Below the pieces are notes generated by a model, which ran no database searches, was not told the DNA's origin, and saw only the letters and a list, made by a program, of their open reading frames with translations. A program made the position numbers and the translations under genes. Below are positions 7,851 to 17,447 of a DNA stretch of 64,000 nucleotides, piece after piece (position 1 is the first letter of the stretch; each line of letters begins with the position of its first letter). Where the stretch lies: positions 1 to 64,000 of the forward strand of contig NZ_LJCO01000096.1 in assembly GCF_001399675.1 (NCBI RefSeq), written 5' to 3'. Source of the DNA: Paenalicyclobacillus ferrooxydans (lineage in GTDB: Bacteria > Bacillota > Bacilli > Alicyclobacillales > Alicyclobacillaceae).

Positions 7851-9353
7851 CTACTGCCCAATGACTTGCTCCCAGACGATGCGTTCTTCCCCGTACGGAT
7901 CGTTCACCACACGACTTTCCACATCAAAGATCATCGTTGGACGGCTATCGAGATTATACGCGGGCCACTGGGGCAGTTCACCAGTATTCGGGTTACCCGT
8001 GTGTGCAAATGCAATCCACGCGTGATGCATCTGCATGGCCACAGCAGCACGGTCTGCGGAGTCTCCTGTGAATACTTGTGAACTCGGATCGTCAATGGTG
8101 TTGAACACAAACGGGATCTCAAGGGCATGACATGCCTTCAAGACACCCTTCGCCGCGGTACTTTGCCAGTCAAACCGATACACGTACAAGGGACTGTCGC
8201 CGACTCGCCGGTTCGCAATCTTCTGGATGGGAGCGCCAAAGACGCTGTATGAACCAAGTTGCGTCAGAGCATCGAGCAACTCCGTCCCCGATTTGCCATT
8301 GAAATAGAACGAAGCAAGTTCAGGCGGGATTTTCCCCCAGCGACGCTCAAACATTTGCATCAAAGCGGTATCGTCTTGAGCTTGCCGCCACATCGGATCG
8401 CGCGCAGTCCATAGCGTGAGCTCGTTGAGGTTACATCCAATCAGGAGTGGAATTCCTTTTGATGCTCCCGATTCAAGTGCGGTGGCGAAAGGCTTCGTGA
8501 TCACTGTGCCGTCCATGACAGGACTCCACGTGAGCCGTGTTCCTTGCGCAATTTTGTCCGAGGCCGCAACAAGTTGTTCTGCAGGCAGTTCAAACAGCTG
8601 CGCCGCGTCGTTTGAGCCAAGGCCTAAAGCTTCGAGGAGACGATTCCGTGTCTCGACAGCGGTGTCGATCCGTTTCATCGACGGGGCACCGCTTTCCATA
8701 ATGGCTTGCTGAAACAGACCACGGGCGGCGGGTGCAACAAGCAACGAACCGACGCTCATCGAGCCAGCTGACTCGCCAAAAACGGTCACACAGTCAGGGT
8801 CGCCTCCGAACGCCGCAATGTTGTCATGAACCCACTGGAGAGCCGAAATCTGATCGAGCAAGGCGCAGTTGCCAGATACCGCATACTCTTCTCCAAACTC
8901 CGGGTGCTGTTGAACGAGATCGCCGAGATATAGGAATCCGAGCGGACCGAGCCGGTAGTTGATGGTCACGACGACCACGTCACCTTGTTCAGCAAACGAC
9001 CGCCCATTGTACCAAGGTGTGCGGCCTGATCCGAAGACGAATGACCCGCCGTGGATCCAAACCATCACGGGGCGCTTCTTGTCGTCGGCCCCAGGTGACC
9101 AGATGTTCAGATTCAGGCAATCCTCGCTCTGAGGCAGTTTTTCCTTTGGGTTCATCGCGTTCGGGCCCTGAACACAAGCCGGACCAAACTCCGTTGCATC
9201 GAACACACCTTCCCACGGCTCACGGGGCTGTGGCGCCTGGAACCGCAGCTTTCCTACAGGCGCCTTGGCGAAGGGAATACCCTTCCATACGGCGACAGAG
9301 CCTTCGAACGTACCCTGAACTTTTCCACAACTTGTCTGTATAATGAGTGACAT
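7851..9353 (-). CDS. Type B carboxylesterase (para-nitrobenzyl esterase family)
   Basis: A 500-residue alpha/beta hydrolase of the carboxylesterase type B family, hydrolysing carboxylic esters. Visible hallmarks are EDCLNLNIW (77-85), the oxyanion loop HGGSF (101-105) and the nucleophile elbow GESAGS with Ser195; the acid and His lie in the C-terminal half (CHALEIPFVF region). The frame stays open upstream through a 13-bp repeat array, but that would add about 74 low-complexity residues, while ATG at 9353 starts exactly where pNB esterases start and gives the family length (about 490-500). Its ribosome site is weak. It is divergent from a drug exporter and the two may share a control region. 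Confidence 0.9.
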   Translation of the reverse strand: MSLIIQTSCGKVQGTFEGSVAVWKGIPFAKAPVGKLRFQAPQPREPWEGVFDATEFGPACVQGPNAMNPKEKLPQSEDCLNLNIWSPGADDKKRPVMVWIHGGSFVFGSGRTPWYNGRSFAEQGDVVVVTINYRLGPLGFLYLGDLVQQHPEFGEEYAVSGNCALLDQISALQWVHDNIAAFGGDPDCVTVFGESAGSMSVGSLLVAPAARGLFQQAIMESGAPSMKRIDTAVETRNRLLEALGLGSNDAAQLFELPAEQLVAASDKIAQGTRLTWSPVMDGTVITKPFATALESGASKGIPLLIGCNLNELTLWTARDPMWRQAQDDTALMQMFERRWGKIPPELASFYFNGKSGTELLDALTQLGSYSVFGAPIQKIANRRVGDSPLYVYRFDWQSTAAKGVLKACHALEIPFVFNTIDDPSSQVFTGDSADRAAVAMQMHHAWIAFAHTGNPNTGELPQWPAYNLDSRPTMIFDVESRVVNDPYGEERIVWEQVIGQ

Positions 9354-9440
9354 CGTAAGAATCCCAGCTTTCAATGGAATAAACCGGTGTCGGTAGATAC
9401 CGGCAATAAAACCGTGATCGGCAAGGTGTTGCACTAGGGT

Positions 9441-9572
9441 GTGGTGCTGGGCTGTGGTGCTGGGCTGTGGTGCTGGGCTGACGTGCTGGGCTGACGTGCT
9501 GGGCTGACGTGCTGGGCTGACGTGCTGGGCTGACGTGCTGGGCTGACGTGCTGGGCTGTGGTGCTGGGCTGA
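9441..9572. repeat. 13-bp tandem repeat array
   Basis: About ten copies of CTGGGCTGACGTG, with CTGGGCTGTGGTG variants at both ends. The array lies about 90 bp upstream of the esterase start, inside the gap between two divergent genes, so its copy number could affect esterase leader length or promoter spacing. The reading frame through it is open on the minus strand only because the 13-bp unit happens to lack stops. Confidence 0.92.
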
Positions 9573-9769
9573 CAAGGGAAAATATTTCCCTTATCTGGCT
9601 CAGACGCTGACACCCCTGCCGGAATAACGTATGGAAAGTTCGTTGTAGAGCGAATTCCAACGGATCACCGGGCCGTTTGAACAGATAGGGGTAATTTTGT
9701 CCTCTGCACACTCCGGAAACCCGATAAAATAAGCATCAAGGGAAGAAATGGAACTTATTTGTGCGCGCT

Positions 9770-9862
9770 GCCCGTTGGTTGCCCGTTGGTTGCCCGTTGG
9801 TTGCCCGTTGGTTGCCCGTTGGTTGCCCGTTGGTTGCCCGTTGGTTGCCCGTTGGTTGCCCG
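9770..9862. repeat. 11-bp tandem repeat array (GCCCGTTGGTT)8
   Basis: Eight perfect copies of GCCCGTTGGTT and a partial ninth, followed by two copies of GCGATCCGTT. The array ends about 60 bp before the start of the Bcr/CflA-type exporter and thus lies in its promoter or leader. It is unrelated in sequence to the 13-bp array 200 bp away in the same divergent gap. Confidence 0.92.
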
Positions 9863-9922
9863 TTTGCGATCCGTTGCGATCCGTTACACGGTGACATCTA
9901 GTCTCAAAATATGGAGGACAAC

Positions 9923-11152
9923 ATGGCTCACGAACATCTTTCCAGCCCTGAGGCTGTAGAACGACGCGTTTCCAAGATCGTCATTCTTGGTTTTCTGTCT
10001 GCCGTTGCACCGCTCTCGATTGACATGTACCTGCCCGCACTGCCTGCCTTGAGCCGTGATATGCACGCCTCGGCTTCAGTAGCCCAGTTAAGTTTGACTG
10101 CCTGTCTCATCGGCCTTGCCACGGGTCAGTTGCTGGCAGGCCCGCTTAGCGATGCACGGGGACGGCGAATACCCCTTCTCGCAGGCACCGCCATCTATAC
10201 CATCGCATCCCTCTTATGTGCCTCTACCAATTCTATCTACGTTTTAATCGGGCTGCGGCTGATTCAGGGACTCGCTGGCTCGGCTTGGATTGTCATTGCC
10301 AATGCCATCGTCCGCGATCTCTATGAGGGCCACAAGATGACAGAGTTCCTGGCGCTCCTCATGCTGGTCAATGGAGTTGCTCCAATTGCAGCCCCCATCC
10401 TCGGCGGTCAGATCTTGCGTTTCACTTCTTGGCATGGCGTATTTATCGTGCTCGCTGCACTCGGGGGCCTGATGTTTATCAGCGTGCTTTTTGGTCTCAA
10501 AGAGAGCTTGCCGCCCGAACGCAGACATACCGGCGGTCTGCGGCAAACCGCATCAACGGTCTCACTGTTGGTGCGAGATAAGCACTTCATCGGCTATGCC
10601 TTGAGCCTTGGATTCATCTTCGCAGCAATGTTTTCCTACATCTCCGGGTCGCCGTTTGTCTTGCAAGGCATCTTCGGCCTATCGCCGCAGATGTTTAGTG
10701 TCGCATTTGCAACCAACGGGCTTGGGATTATCATAGCAGGCCAAGTCTCGGCACGCCTATCCCGGAGGTATGGTGAAACCAAGGTGCTTGTCGGCGGTCT
10801 CATTCTCGCGGGTGTCGCCGGCTTAACTTTTCTTTTGATGATAGCAACTGGCGCCTCTCTTGTTGGTGTGTTGCCGCCGCTCTTTTTCGTTGTGTGCTGC
10901 GTGGGGATTGTTGGCCCGACCGCTACCTCCCTCGCCATGCAAGAGCAGGGGGGCCGTGCCGGCAGTGCGGCTGCCGTAATGGGTTTGCCCCAGATGCTGA
11001 TGGGTGCCCTTGCTGCCCCTTTAGTTGGCATGATGGGCAGCGGAGCTGACCTTCCCCTTGGTATCGTCATTCCCATTTGCGATCTCGCTGCCATAGCCAG
11101 CTACCTGCTGCTCGTCCGCCCTAGTCGCATCAAGCGGCGCCATGTCGCTTAA
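9923..11152 (+). CDS. Bcr/CflA family MFS multidrug exporter
   Basis: A 409-residue transporter of the major facilitator superfamily with 12 predicted spans, a proton-driven drug or small-molecule exporter of the Bcr/CflA group. Features are PLSIDMYLPALPAL in TM1 (hallmark of this group), GPLSDARGRRIPLL between TM2 and TM3 (MFS motif A) and GLAGSAW in TM4-5. An upstream in-frame ATG at 9911 is embedded in the Shine-Dalgarno sequence ATGGAGGACAACATG, so ATG at 9923 (GGAGG six bases away) is the likely start. Substrate is unknown. Repeats of 11 bp precede it and three 41-bp repeats follow it. Confidence 0.9.
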   Translation: MAHEHLSSPEAVERRVSKIVILGFLSAVAPLSIDMYLPALPALSRDMHASASVAQLSLTACLIGLATGQLLAGPLSDARGRRIPLLAGTAIYTIASLLCASTNSIYVLIGLRLIQGLAGSAWIVIANAIVRDLYEGHKMTEFLALLMLVNGVAPIAAPILGGQILRFTSWHGVFIVLAALGGLMFISVLFGLKESLPPERRHTGGLRQTASTVSLLVRDKHFIGYALSLGFIFAAMFSYISGSPFVLQGIFGLSPQMFSVAFATNGLGIIIAGQVSARLSRRYGETKVLVGGLILAGVAGLTFLLMIATGASLVGVLPPLFFVVCCVGIVGPTATSLAMQEQGGRAGSAAAVMGLPQMLMGALAAPLVGMMGSGADLPLGIVIPICDLAAIASYLLLVRPSRIKRRHVA

Positions 11153-11207
11153 ATTCCCCACCGGCTGGTTGGTAGAGTCCATTCCCGACCAGACCAGCCC
11201 CGACTTT

Positions 11208-11330
11208 GCACCCTACTCAAAGTCTAACCCTCACTCGTTTCTGCGGTTGCACCCTACTCAAAGTCTAACCCTCACTCGTTTCTGCGGTTGCACCCTACTC
11301 AAAGTCTAACCCTCGCGCGTCCTTGCGGTT
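11208..11330. repeat. Three 41-bp tandem repeats
   Basis: Three head-to-tail 41-bp units start at 11208, 11249 and 11290 with CACCCTACTCAAAGTC; the third diverges at its right end (CGCGCGTCCTTGCGG). They separate the converging exporter and coxE genes. An imperfect hairpin (GGCTGGT...ACCAGCC, 11162-11201) just to the left may terminate the exporter transcript, although it has no U-tract. Confidence 0.9.
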
Positions 11331-11376
11331 GCAGCATGCTCCAAGCCCACCCCTCGCTCGTCAGCCCAACCGCCTC

Positions 11377-12588
11377 TCAACCTTCTGTGAATCCACTTTG
11401 ACGGCGCGGAGGCCGGCTCTGCCTAAGCACCCGAATCCGCTGCCACGCTGCGTCGAGCGCGTTGAAATTGTGGGCTGGAAAAGCGTGATCGGCATAGGCC
11501 TGCAGCAGCTTTGCCCCCCTCGCTGTCGGGGTGTATCCCGGATGTCCAGCCAGCGGGTTCAACCAGATGAGTTGTTGCGACAGGCGGCATAGACGTCTGA
11601 GCTGTGTCTCCAGTTCTTCGGTCGATCCGGTATCGAGCCCGTCCGTCGCCAGCAGTACAATCGCACCGGTATGCAGGACTGTGCGCGCATGGTCGTCATG
11701 AAAGTCTCGCAGCGTTTGCGCCAGACGCGTACCGCCCGACATGTGTTGAACATTCGCTGTCAGCGTGGATAACGCATCGTTGCCATCTGCAATTTCCAGC
11801 CAACGCGTGACGCGGGTCAACCGGGTGCTGAATACAAAGACTTCGATGTCCCAGTCGTTCACACAAAGTGCATGAGCAAACCGTAACATCACCCGACTAT
11901 AGGGGTCCATCGATCCGCTCACGTCACAAATCATCACAAGCGGTCTCGGCTTGGTACGTCGTTTCTGGTACACCAACTGCGCCACTTCTGTGCTGCCAGC
12001 GTTTTTACGAAGCGTCGCCGACAAGTCAAGCGTCTTGCCTTGCCGACTGGCCGTTCTGCGCAGGCTTCGCTGCTTCGCGGGTTCCAAGTGTAATCCGAAG
12101 GAGAGCAGTTCCTGAACTTCAGCCTCCGTCAGCTTCGAGAAGTCCTTGTAGCGCAAGACTTCGTCCGGGGTTTGCGCACCCTTCAAAAACACGGAGAAGT
12201 TATCTGGTGCTTCCTCCTCCGACGCAGGGCGCCCCGCCTGGTTCTGTCCCATCCAAATCACGTCTGGACGTTTATGCCGCTCTGACTTTTGCCGCATGAC
12301 GCTGGACATCAGTGTCTGGCGTGCGACCCAGGAATCACCCGGCCGGCGAAGCAGCAACCAGAATTGCTGCCACGCCATGACAAACAGCGGGTATTCGACT
12401 GGGTTCTTGACGACGACAGCAGCCACCGCGTCCCGGCACACCGATTCACTCTCCCACCCAACCTCCGAGATAGCGGTCAGTGCCAATTGCTCCTCATCAC
12501 TGCCAATACGAAACCCCATTGCCCTGAGTCCCCTGAGAAATGCAAGCAGATGTGAAACGGTCTGATTCCCAGCGAGAAAGTCCGTCAT
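11377..12588 (-). CDS. coxE: CoxE-like von Willebrand factor A protein
   Basis: A 403-residue cytosolic VWA-domain protein, last gene of the cox operon. The MIDAS motif D-V-S-G-S lies at 222-226, with the downstream Thr (GGTRL) and Asp (ATDGLD) positions also present. CoxE works with the AAA+ protein CoxD in maturing the active site of molybdenum hydroxylases in Oligotropha (established for that system). The ATG overlaps the coxD stop by four bases, which indicates coupling. The N-terminal 200 residues are helical and typical of the CoxE family. Confidence 0.9.
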   Translation of the reverse strand: MTDFLAGNQTVSHLLAFLRGLRAMGFRIGSDEEQLALTAISEVGWESESVCRDAVAAVVVKNPVEYPLFVMAWQQFWLLLRRPGDSWVARQTLMSSVMRQKSERHKRPDVIWMGQNQAGRPASEEEAPDNFSVFLKGAQTPDEVLRYKDFSKLTEAEVQELLSFGLHLEPAKQRSLRRTASRQGKTLDLSATLRKNAGSTEVAQLVYQKRRTKPRPLVMICDVSGSMDPYSRVMLRFAHALCVNDWDIEVFVFSTRLTRVTRWLEIADGNDALSTLTANVQHMSGGTRLAQTLRDFHDDHARTVLHTGAIVLLATDGLDTGSTEELETQLRRLCRLSQQLIWLNPLAGHPGYTPTARGAKLLQAYADHAFPAHNFNALDAAWQRIRVLRQSRPPRRQSGFTEG

Positions 12589-13616
12589 TGGCGCTCGGCC
12601 TCGGTCACGAGTGTCGAGATGCGCGATCCCGCTTCGCCCTTTCGCTGCGTGAGGAAATCAAAGTCATCCTTGTATTTCAGAAGACAACCAAGGGTTTGCT
12701 CCACAATTTCAGGGTGTAACTTTTTCGTACCCAGTGCTGCGAGTGCCTCTGCCCAGTGTACCGTCTCAGCAACACCAGGACGTTTGAACAGCGGCTCTTC
12801 ACGTAGTCTCTGCACCAAAGCTACTGCGGAATGGGCGATTTCAGCTGCGACTTCCGGCACCTTCGCGAGGAGGATCTCGAGTTCTCTATCAAACTCAGGA
12901 TAATCAATCCACTGATAAAAGCAGCGGCGCTTCAAGGCATCGTGCACTTCTCGGGTCCGGTTGCTGGTCAGAATCACAACCGGGCGGTCCTTGGCCTTGA
13001 TGGTTCCAAGTTCGGGTATGGTCACTTGGAACTCTCCGAGCAGTTCAAGCAAAAACGCCTCAAATGCTTCGTCCGCCCTGTCTACTTCGTCAATTAACAG
13101 CACCGGGGCAGGACCTTCGAAGTCGATGGCCGCGAGCAACGGCCGCTTCAAGAGAAACTCCTCTGAAAACAGTTCCGACTCGAGCGAACCGCGCGAGAGC
13201 GCCCCCCGGTTGTCCCTCGTGTCTCCGGTATCGAGCAGATTGATATCGGAATTGAAGCCATTGGACGCCCCGTCACGGTTCCCTGCTCCCCCGCCATTCC
13301 CCATTTCACGACTGTTCGCTGTTCCGGCTTCACTCACCGCCTCCGCAACGCGGATATGAAGCAACTGCTTTTGGTAGTTCCACTCATACAACGCCGCCTG
13401 TCTATCCAACCCTTCGTAGCACTGGAGGCGTAACAAAGGGCGGCCGAGGGCCGAGGCAATCACCTTTGCTAGCTCGGTTTTGCCAACCCCCGGTTCGCCC
13501 TCAAGAAACAGTGGACGTTCGAGTCGAATGGTCAGGAACAGGGCCGTTGCGAGTGCTGAACTTGGGTAGTACCCATGCGCTGTCAGCGTCTCTTGTACCT
13601 GACTGGGACTGTTCAT
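12585..13616 (-). CDS. coxD: CoxD-like MoxR-family AAA+ ATPase
   Basis: A 343-residue AAA+ ATPase of the MoxR group. Walker A GEPGVGKT is at 40-47, Walker B VLLIDEVDRAD at 172-182, sensor 1 is in VILTSNRTRE, and an arginine-finger region follows. CoxD is a chaperone needed to insert the sulfur and copper of CO dehydrogenase in Oligotropha. The chosen ATG forms a four-base overlap with the coxM stop; a longer frame adds 15 residues inside coxM and has no better ribosome site. An Asn/Gly-rich insert (about 95-148) splits the ATPase core between Walker A and B and is unusually long, so it may be a recent expansion. Confidence 0.9.
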   Translation of the reverse strand: MNSPSQVQETLTAHGYYPSSALATALFLTIRLERPLFLEGEPGVGKTELAKVIASALGRPLLRLQCYEGLDRQAALYEWNYQKQLLHIRVAEAVSEAGTANSREMGNGGGAGNRDGASNGFNSDINLLDTGDTRDNRGALSRGSLESELFSEEFLLKRPLLAAIDFEGPAPVLLIDEVDRADEAFEAFLLELLGEFQVTIPELGTIKAKDRPVVILTSNRTREVHDALKRRCFYQWIDYPEFDRELEILLAKVPEVAAEIAHSAVALVQRLREEPLFKRPGVAETVHWAEALAALGTKKLHPEIVEQTLGCLLKYKDDFDFLTQRKGEAGSRISTLVTEAERQ

Positions 13617-14473
13617 TGTGCCAGCAGCTTCCTCAAAGCGCGCGCCGTATGAACCTTGCACAACTGGCGTCGGTAAGCCTCGGAGGCATAGAGGTCGCCG
13701 GCAATCATGCCGTCATCCGAAGCGTACACAGCGGCGGATTGAATCGCCTCCTCAGTGAAGGCCTTGCCGATGAGCGCGTCTTCGACGCCGCGCGCCCGGT
13801 AGGCCACGTCCGCTGCACCCGTGATACCGATGCGTGCGTGGGTCACGACGTTGTCCTCGTTCACGGCCACCACTGCGGCAATACCAACCACCGCGTAACC
13901 CGATGCTGGGTGCGGAACTTTCTCATACACGCTTTTCGATCCGCTTGGCGGCGTTCGGAATTTCACGCTCCGCATCACACTGTTTTCAGGCATCGCCGTT
14001 AACAGCGGACCGAGAAAGAACTCTTCCGCTTGCAGCGTCTCTTCGCCATCCATCGTGACAACGTAGACCTCGGCTTCATAAGCCAGCGCCACGGCAGGCA
14101 GGTCAGATGCCATGTCAGCATGTGACAGATTGCCGCCGAGGGTACCACGGTTTCGGACTTGGAGATCGCCCACTTTGGACGCAGCCTGCGCCAAAGCCGG
14201 GAGGTACTCACGCACCATCGGGCTCGATGCCACATGTGCGTGCGTCGTCAAGGCTCCGACCACCAACCCGTCAGGTTCGCGGACAATCCCATGGAGTTCC
14301 TGAACAGCACTGATATCAATCAACTTGCCGGGACTTGCTAAACGCAGCTTCATCATTGGCAGCAGGCTGTGTCCGCCTGCCAAAAGTTTCGCTTCGCCAC
14401 CCGCCGCCTGCAGTCTCTCAATCGCTTCGGCCACAGTACTGACGCGCTCGTACTCAAATGTGCTTGAGATCAC
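13613..14473 (-). CDS. coxM: FAD-binding subunit of CO-dehydrogenase-like molybdenum hydroxylase
   Basis: A 286-residue medium subunit that passes electrons from the iron-sulfur subunit to FAD and on to a quinone or other acceptor. The FAD-binding motif AGGHSLLP is at 32-39, and the second motif (T-L-G-G-N near 115) with a following acidic D-M-A-S-D stretch is conserved. Length matches CoxM (about 285). The start overlaps the coxL stop by four bases (ATGA). Gene order S-L-M is the one known for form II enzymes; form I clusters are usually M-S-L. Confidence 0.92.
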   Translation of the reverse strand: MISSTFEYERVSTVAEAIERLQAAGGEAKLLAGGHSLLPMMKLRLASPGKLIDISAVQELHGIVREPDGLVVGALTTHAHVASSPMVREYLPALAQAASKVGDLQVRNRGTLGGNLSHADMASDLPAVALAYEAEVYVVTMDGEETLQAEEFFLGPLLTAMPENSVMRSVKFRTPPSGSKSVYEKVPHPASGYAVVGIAAVVAVNEDNVVTHARIGITGAADVAYRARGVEDALIGKAFTEEAIQSAAVYASDDGMIAGDLYASEAYRRQLCKVHTARALRKLLAQ

Positions 14474-16818
14474 GCTTCCTGCCTCCCTTTCTCAATCGCA
14501 TTCCAGACGCGTTCCGGGGTCAGCGGCATGTTGATGTCCTTCACGCCAAATGGCCGCAAGGCATCCATTACCGCGTTGACTACGGTTGGGGTGGACGCAA
14601 TCGTGCCTGTTTCGCCGATACCTTTTACGCCGAGCGGATTCTGTGGGGCTGGCGTCTCGGTGAATGCTGTTTCAAACTCCTTAAAGAAGCGCGCCTTTGG
14701 CATTGCATAATCCATGAACGTACCCGTGAGCAGCTGTGCCTGTTCGTCGTAGACCGCGCCTTCCCACAGTGCTTGCCCTATCCCCTGGACGATACCGCCG
14801 TGAACCTGACCTTCCGCAACCATCGGGTTGATGACGCGCCCGCAGTCGTCAACAGCCACATATTTGACAAGGTCGATATCACCGGTCTCCTCATCGACCT
14901 CAACCACGCAGATGTGCGTGCCAAACGGGTAGACGAAGTTCACCGGATCGTAAAAGGCAGTGCCCTCAAGCGCCGGCTCCACACCCTGCGGAAGGTTCCA
15001 TGCCAGGTATGCCTGCAAGGTGACTTCCTGAATAGTGACGGAACGAGTTGGCGCGCCTTCCACGCTGTACTTGCCGTCTTCGAAGCGAACGTCTTCCTCC
15101 GACACCTCGAGCATGTGGGCCGCTATCTTTTTCGCCTTCTCGAGGACCTTGTCGACAGCGACTGCAATCGCGTTGCCGCCGACAGGTGTCGTCCGGGAGC
15201 CGTAGGTGCCCCAGCCCATGGCGATCCGATTGGTATCCCCATGCACCACTTCGATGTCCTCAAACGGGACGCCAAGGCGCTGTGAGACAATCTGTGCAAA
15301 CGTGGTCTCCTCACCTTGACCGTGCGGCGATGCCCCTGTGAACACCGTAACTTTACCGGTTGGATGGACGCGCACGGTGGCGCTCTCCCAAAGACCACCT
15401 TGGAATCCGACCGCGCCAGCGACCTGTGAAGGCCCGAGGCCGCAGATCTCCACGTAGGTTGTCACGCCGATGCCAAGGTGACGGCCTTGACTGCGCAGTT
15501 CCTGCTGCTTTTGCCTCAATTCTTCATAGCCGACCATGGCAAGCGCTTTATCCAGGGCAACCTCATAGTTCCCGCTGTCATACTCGAGGCCCATGGCGGT
15601 GTTATATGGGAACTCGTGAGATTGAATCAGATTGCGGCGGCGAACCTCGACCGGATCCTTGCCAATCTCGGCAGCAAACAGGTCCACCATGCGCTCAAGC
15701 AGATATGTGGCCTCCGGGCGCCCTGCGCCGCGATAGGCATCGGTCGGTGTTGTGTTCGTGAATACGCCGTACACATCAACCGCTGCATATGGAATCTTGT
15801 ACGCGCCAGGGACAATCAGTCCAAACAGGATGGTCGGAACACCAGGACCTGCGGTGGAAAGATATGCACCCATGTTGGCGATGTTTTTAACTCGAATGGC
15901 CGTGAAGTCACCGTCCTTGGTTCCAGCAAACTCGACATCAAGGACCATGTCGCGCCCATGTGAGGTGACAAGGAAGTTCTCGCGGCGGTCTTCGACCCAT
16001 TTGACGGGGCGTTTCAGGTCACGCGCTGCATAGGCGACCATGGCCTCGTCGGGGTAGCAAGCGATTTTTGCGCCAAACCCTCCGCCCACATCAACAGATA
16101 CAATCCGGAGTTTGTTTTCCGGAATCCCCAGAATGCCGGAGAGCAGGAACCGATGAATATGCGGGTTCTGAGATGTGGCCCATAACGTCATTTCACCGGT
16201 CGCAGGGTTATACTGAGCCGTTGCAGCACGAGGCTCCATCGGGTTTGGAATCAACCGTTGCTGGCGAAAACGTTGTTTCACAATGACTTCAGCATTCTCG
16301 AAGACATCGTCTGTGGCGTTTCCGGCCTGCCAGTGGAAGGCAACATTGTTCTCGACGCCATCGTGCAAAATCGGCGCTCCATCAGCAATCGCCTGTTCCT
16401 GCTCCGCCACAGCGGGCAGGGGCGCGTAGGTCACTTGAATCAGGTCAACGGCGTCTCTGGCAACGTAACGGTTTTCCGCAACCACAAGCGCGACGCCATC
16501 ACCGACATAACGAACTTTGTTCACAGCAAGAACCTCGTGCGGAGGTGTTTGAATGTTGCTGTCTGGCGGAAGCCACGCTGTTGGGACAGTGCCAATCTTG
16601 CCCTCAAGATCTTTTCCGGTGTAGACCGCCACCACGCCTTCGAGCGCTTTCGCTGCATCCGTATTGATGTTGACGATCCGTGCATGCGCATGCGGACTTC
16701 TGAGGACGCTCGCGTACAACATTCCCGGCAGTTGGATGTCTTCTGAATACTGACCGTTCCCCGTGATGAGCCGTGGGTCTTCACGACGTTTCAGTGTTGA
16801 ACCGAATACACTCGCCAT
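14470..16818 (-). CDS. coxL: Molybdopterin-binding large subunit, CO dehydrogenase form II / xanthine dehydrogenase family
   Basis: A 782-residue catalytic subunit with the molybdenum-pterin cytosine dinucleotide site. GGGFGAK (245-251) and the catalytic Glu of GVKGIGE (E736) are visible. The active-site loop reads AYRGAGR (361-367), the signature of form II (BMS-type) enzymes; proven CO dehydrogenases (form I) have AYxCSFR with a Cys that carries copper, which is absent here. The substrate may therefore be CO at low rate, or another aldehyde or N-heterocycle (open question in the literature). Start ATG lies 14 bp after coxS. Confidence 0.93.
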   Translation of the reverse strand: MASVFGSTLKRREDPRLITGNGQYSEDIQLPGMLYASVLRSPHAHARIVNINTDAAKALEGVVAVYTGKDLEGKIGTVPTAWLPPDSNIQTPPHEVLAVNKVRYVGDGVALVVAENRYVARDAVDLIQVTYAPLPAVAEQEQAIADGAPILHDGVENNVAFHWQAGNATDDVFENAEVIVKQRFRQQRLIPNPMEPRAATAQYNPATGEMTLWATSQNPHIHRFLLSGILGIPENKLRIVSVDVGGGFGAKIACYPDEAMVAYAARDLKRPVKWVEDRRENFLVTSHGRDMVLDVEFAGTKDGDFTAIRVKNIANMGAYLSTAGPGVPTILFGLIVPGAYKIPYAAVDVYGVFTNTTPTDAYRGAGRPEATYLLERMVDLFAAEIGKDPVEVRRRNLIQSHEFPYNTAMGLEYDSGNYEVALDKALAMVGYEELRQKQQELRSQGRHLGIGVTTYVEICGLGPSQVAGAVGFQGGLWESATVRVHPTGKVTVFTGASPHGQGEETTFAQIVSQRLGVPFEDIEVVHGDTNRIAMGWGTYGSRTTPVGGNAIAVAVDKVLEKAKKIAAHMLEVSEEDVRFEDGKYSVEGAPTRSVTIQEVTLQAYLAWNLPQGVEPALEGTAFYDPVNFVYPFGTHICVVEVDEETGDIDLVKYVAVDDCGRVINPMVAEGQVHGGIVQGIGQALWEGAVYDEQAQLLTGTFMDYAMPKARFFKEFETAFTETPAPQNPLGVKGIGETGTIASTPTVVNAVMDALRPFGVKDINMPLTPERVWNAIEKGRQEA

Positions 16819-16832
16819 TCACACGCCCTCCT

Positions 16833-17357
16833 CTACTCTTCCGATCCGCTGCCTGCAGCAGCGACTTCCACCGCGGTTCCCTGTTGGCTGGTTTTTTGAG
16901 CTGCATATTGAACCGCACGAACAATATTTTGATAGCCGGTGCATCGACAGATAACACCTTCCAACCCTTCTCGAATCTCTTCCTCGGTAGGATTGGGGTT
17001 ATGTTTCAAGAGCCCCACAGCGGTCATCATCACACCGGGAGTACAAAAACCACACTGAAGCCCATGTTTTTCCCAGAAGCCCTCCTGCACAGGGTGCAGA
17101 TCGTTCATGTCGCCAAGCCCTTCAACCGTCGTCACTTCGGCACCATCGGCCTGAACTGTAAGCGTTGTGCACGACTTCACAGCTTCGCCATTCAAGAGCA
17201 CCGTGCAGGCCCCGCACTGACTGGTATCGCAGCCGACGTGGGTACCTGTGAGCCCGAGGTCATCTCGCAGGGCATGAACCAAAAGTTGTCGCGGTTCTAC
17301 TTCAAGGGAGCGTTTTACACCATTCACAGTCAGGGTCACATGCTGTTTCTGACTCAC
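16833..17357 (-). CDS. coxS: [2Fe-2S] small subunit of CO-dehydrogenase-like enzyme
   Basis: A 174-residue iron-sulfur subunit. The plant-ferredoxin-type cluster uses C43, C48, C51 and C63, and the C-terminal CO-dehydrogenase-type cluster uses C102, C105, C137 and C139 (CGFCTPG and CRCTGY). It moves electrons from molybdenum to FAD. The start is GTG eight bases after AGGAGG; the longer frame beginning 45 bp upstream has a poor ribosome site and non-conserved residues. A C-terminal tail of about 25 Ala/Gly/Ser/Glu residues is longer than typical. Confidence 0.92.
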   Translation of the reverse strand: MSQKQHVTLTVNGVKRSLEVEPRQLLVHALRDDLGLTGTHVGCDTSQCGACTVLLNGEAVKSCTTLTVQADGAEVTTVEGLGDMNDLHPVQEGFWEKHGLQCGFCTPGVMMTAVGLLKHNPNPTEEEIREGLEGVICRCTGYQNIVRAVQYAAQKTSQQGTAVEVAAAGSGSEE

Positions 17358-17447
17358 TATCAACACCTCCTGGTTGCATCTCAAGCATTCATGGATTGGC
17401 ATTCTCGCGTCAGCTCTCAGGCCTTCACGTTCCTGTGCTGCAAACCA

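Noticed and set aside
9354-9575. N-terminal extension of the esterase with SAQH/SPARQPST repeats
   Set aside because: It is the translation of the 13-bp array. The internal ATG at 9353 gives the normal family length and start.
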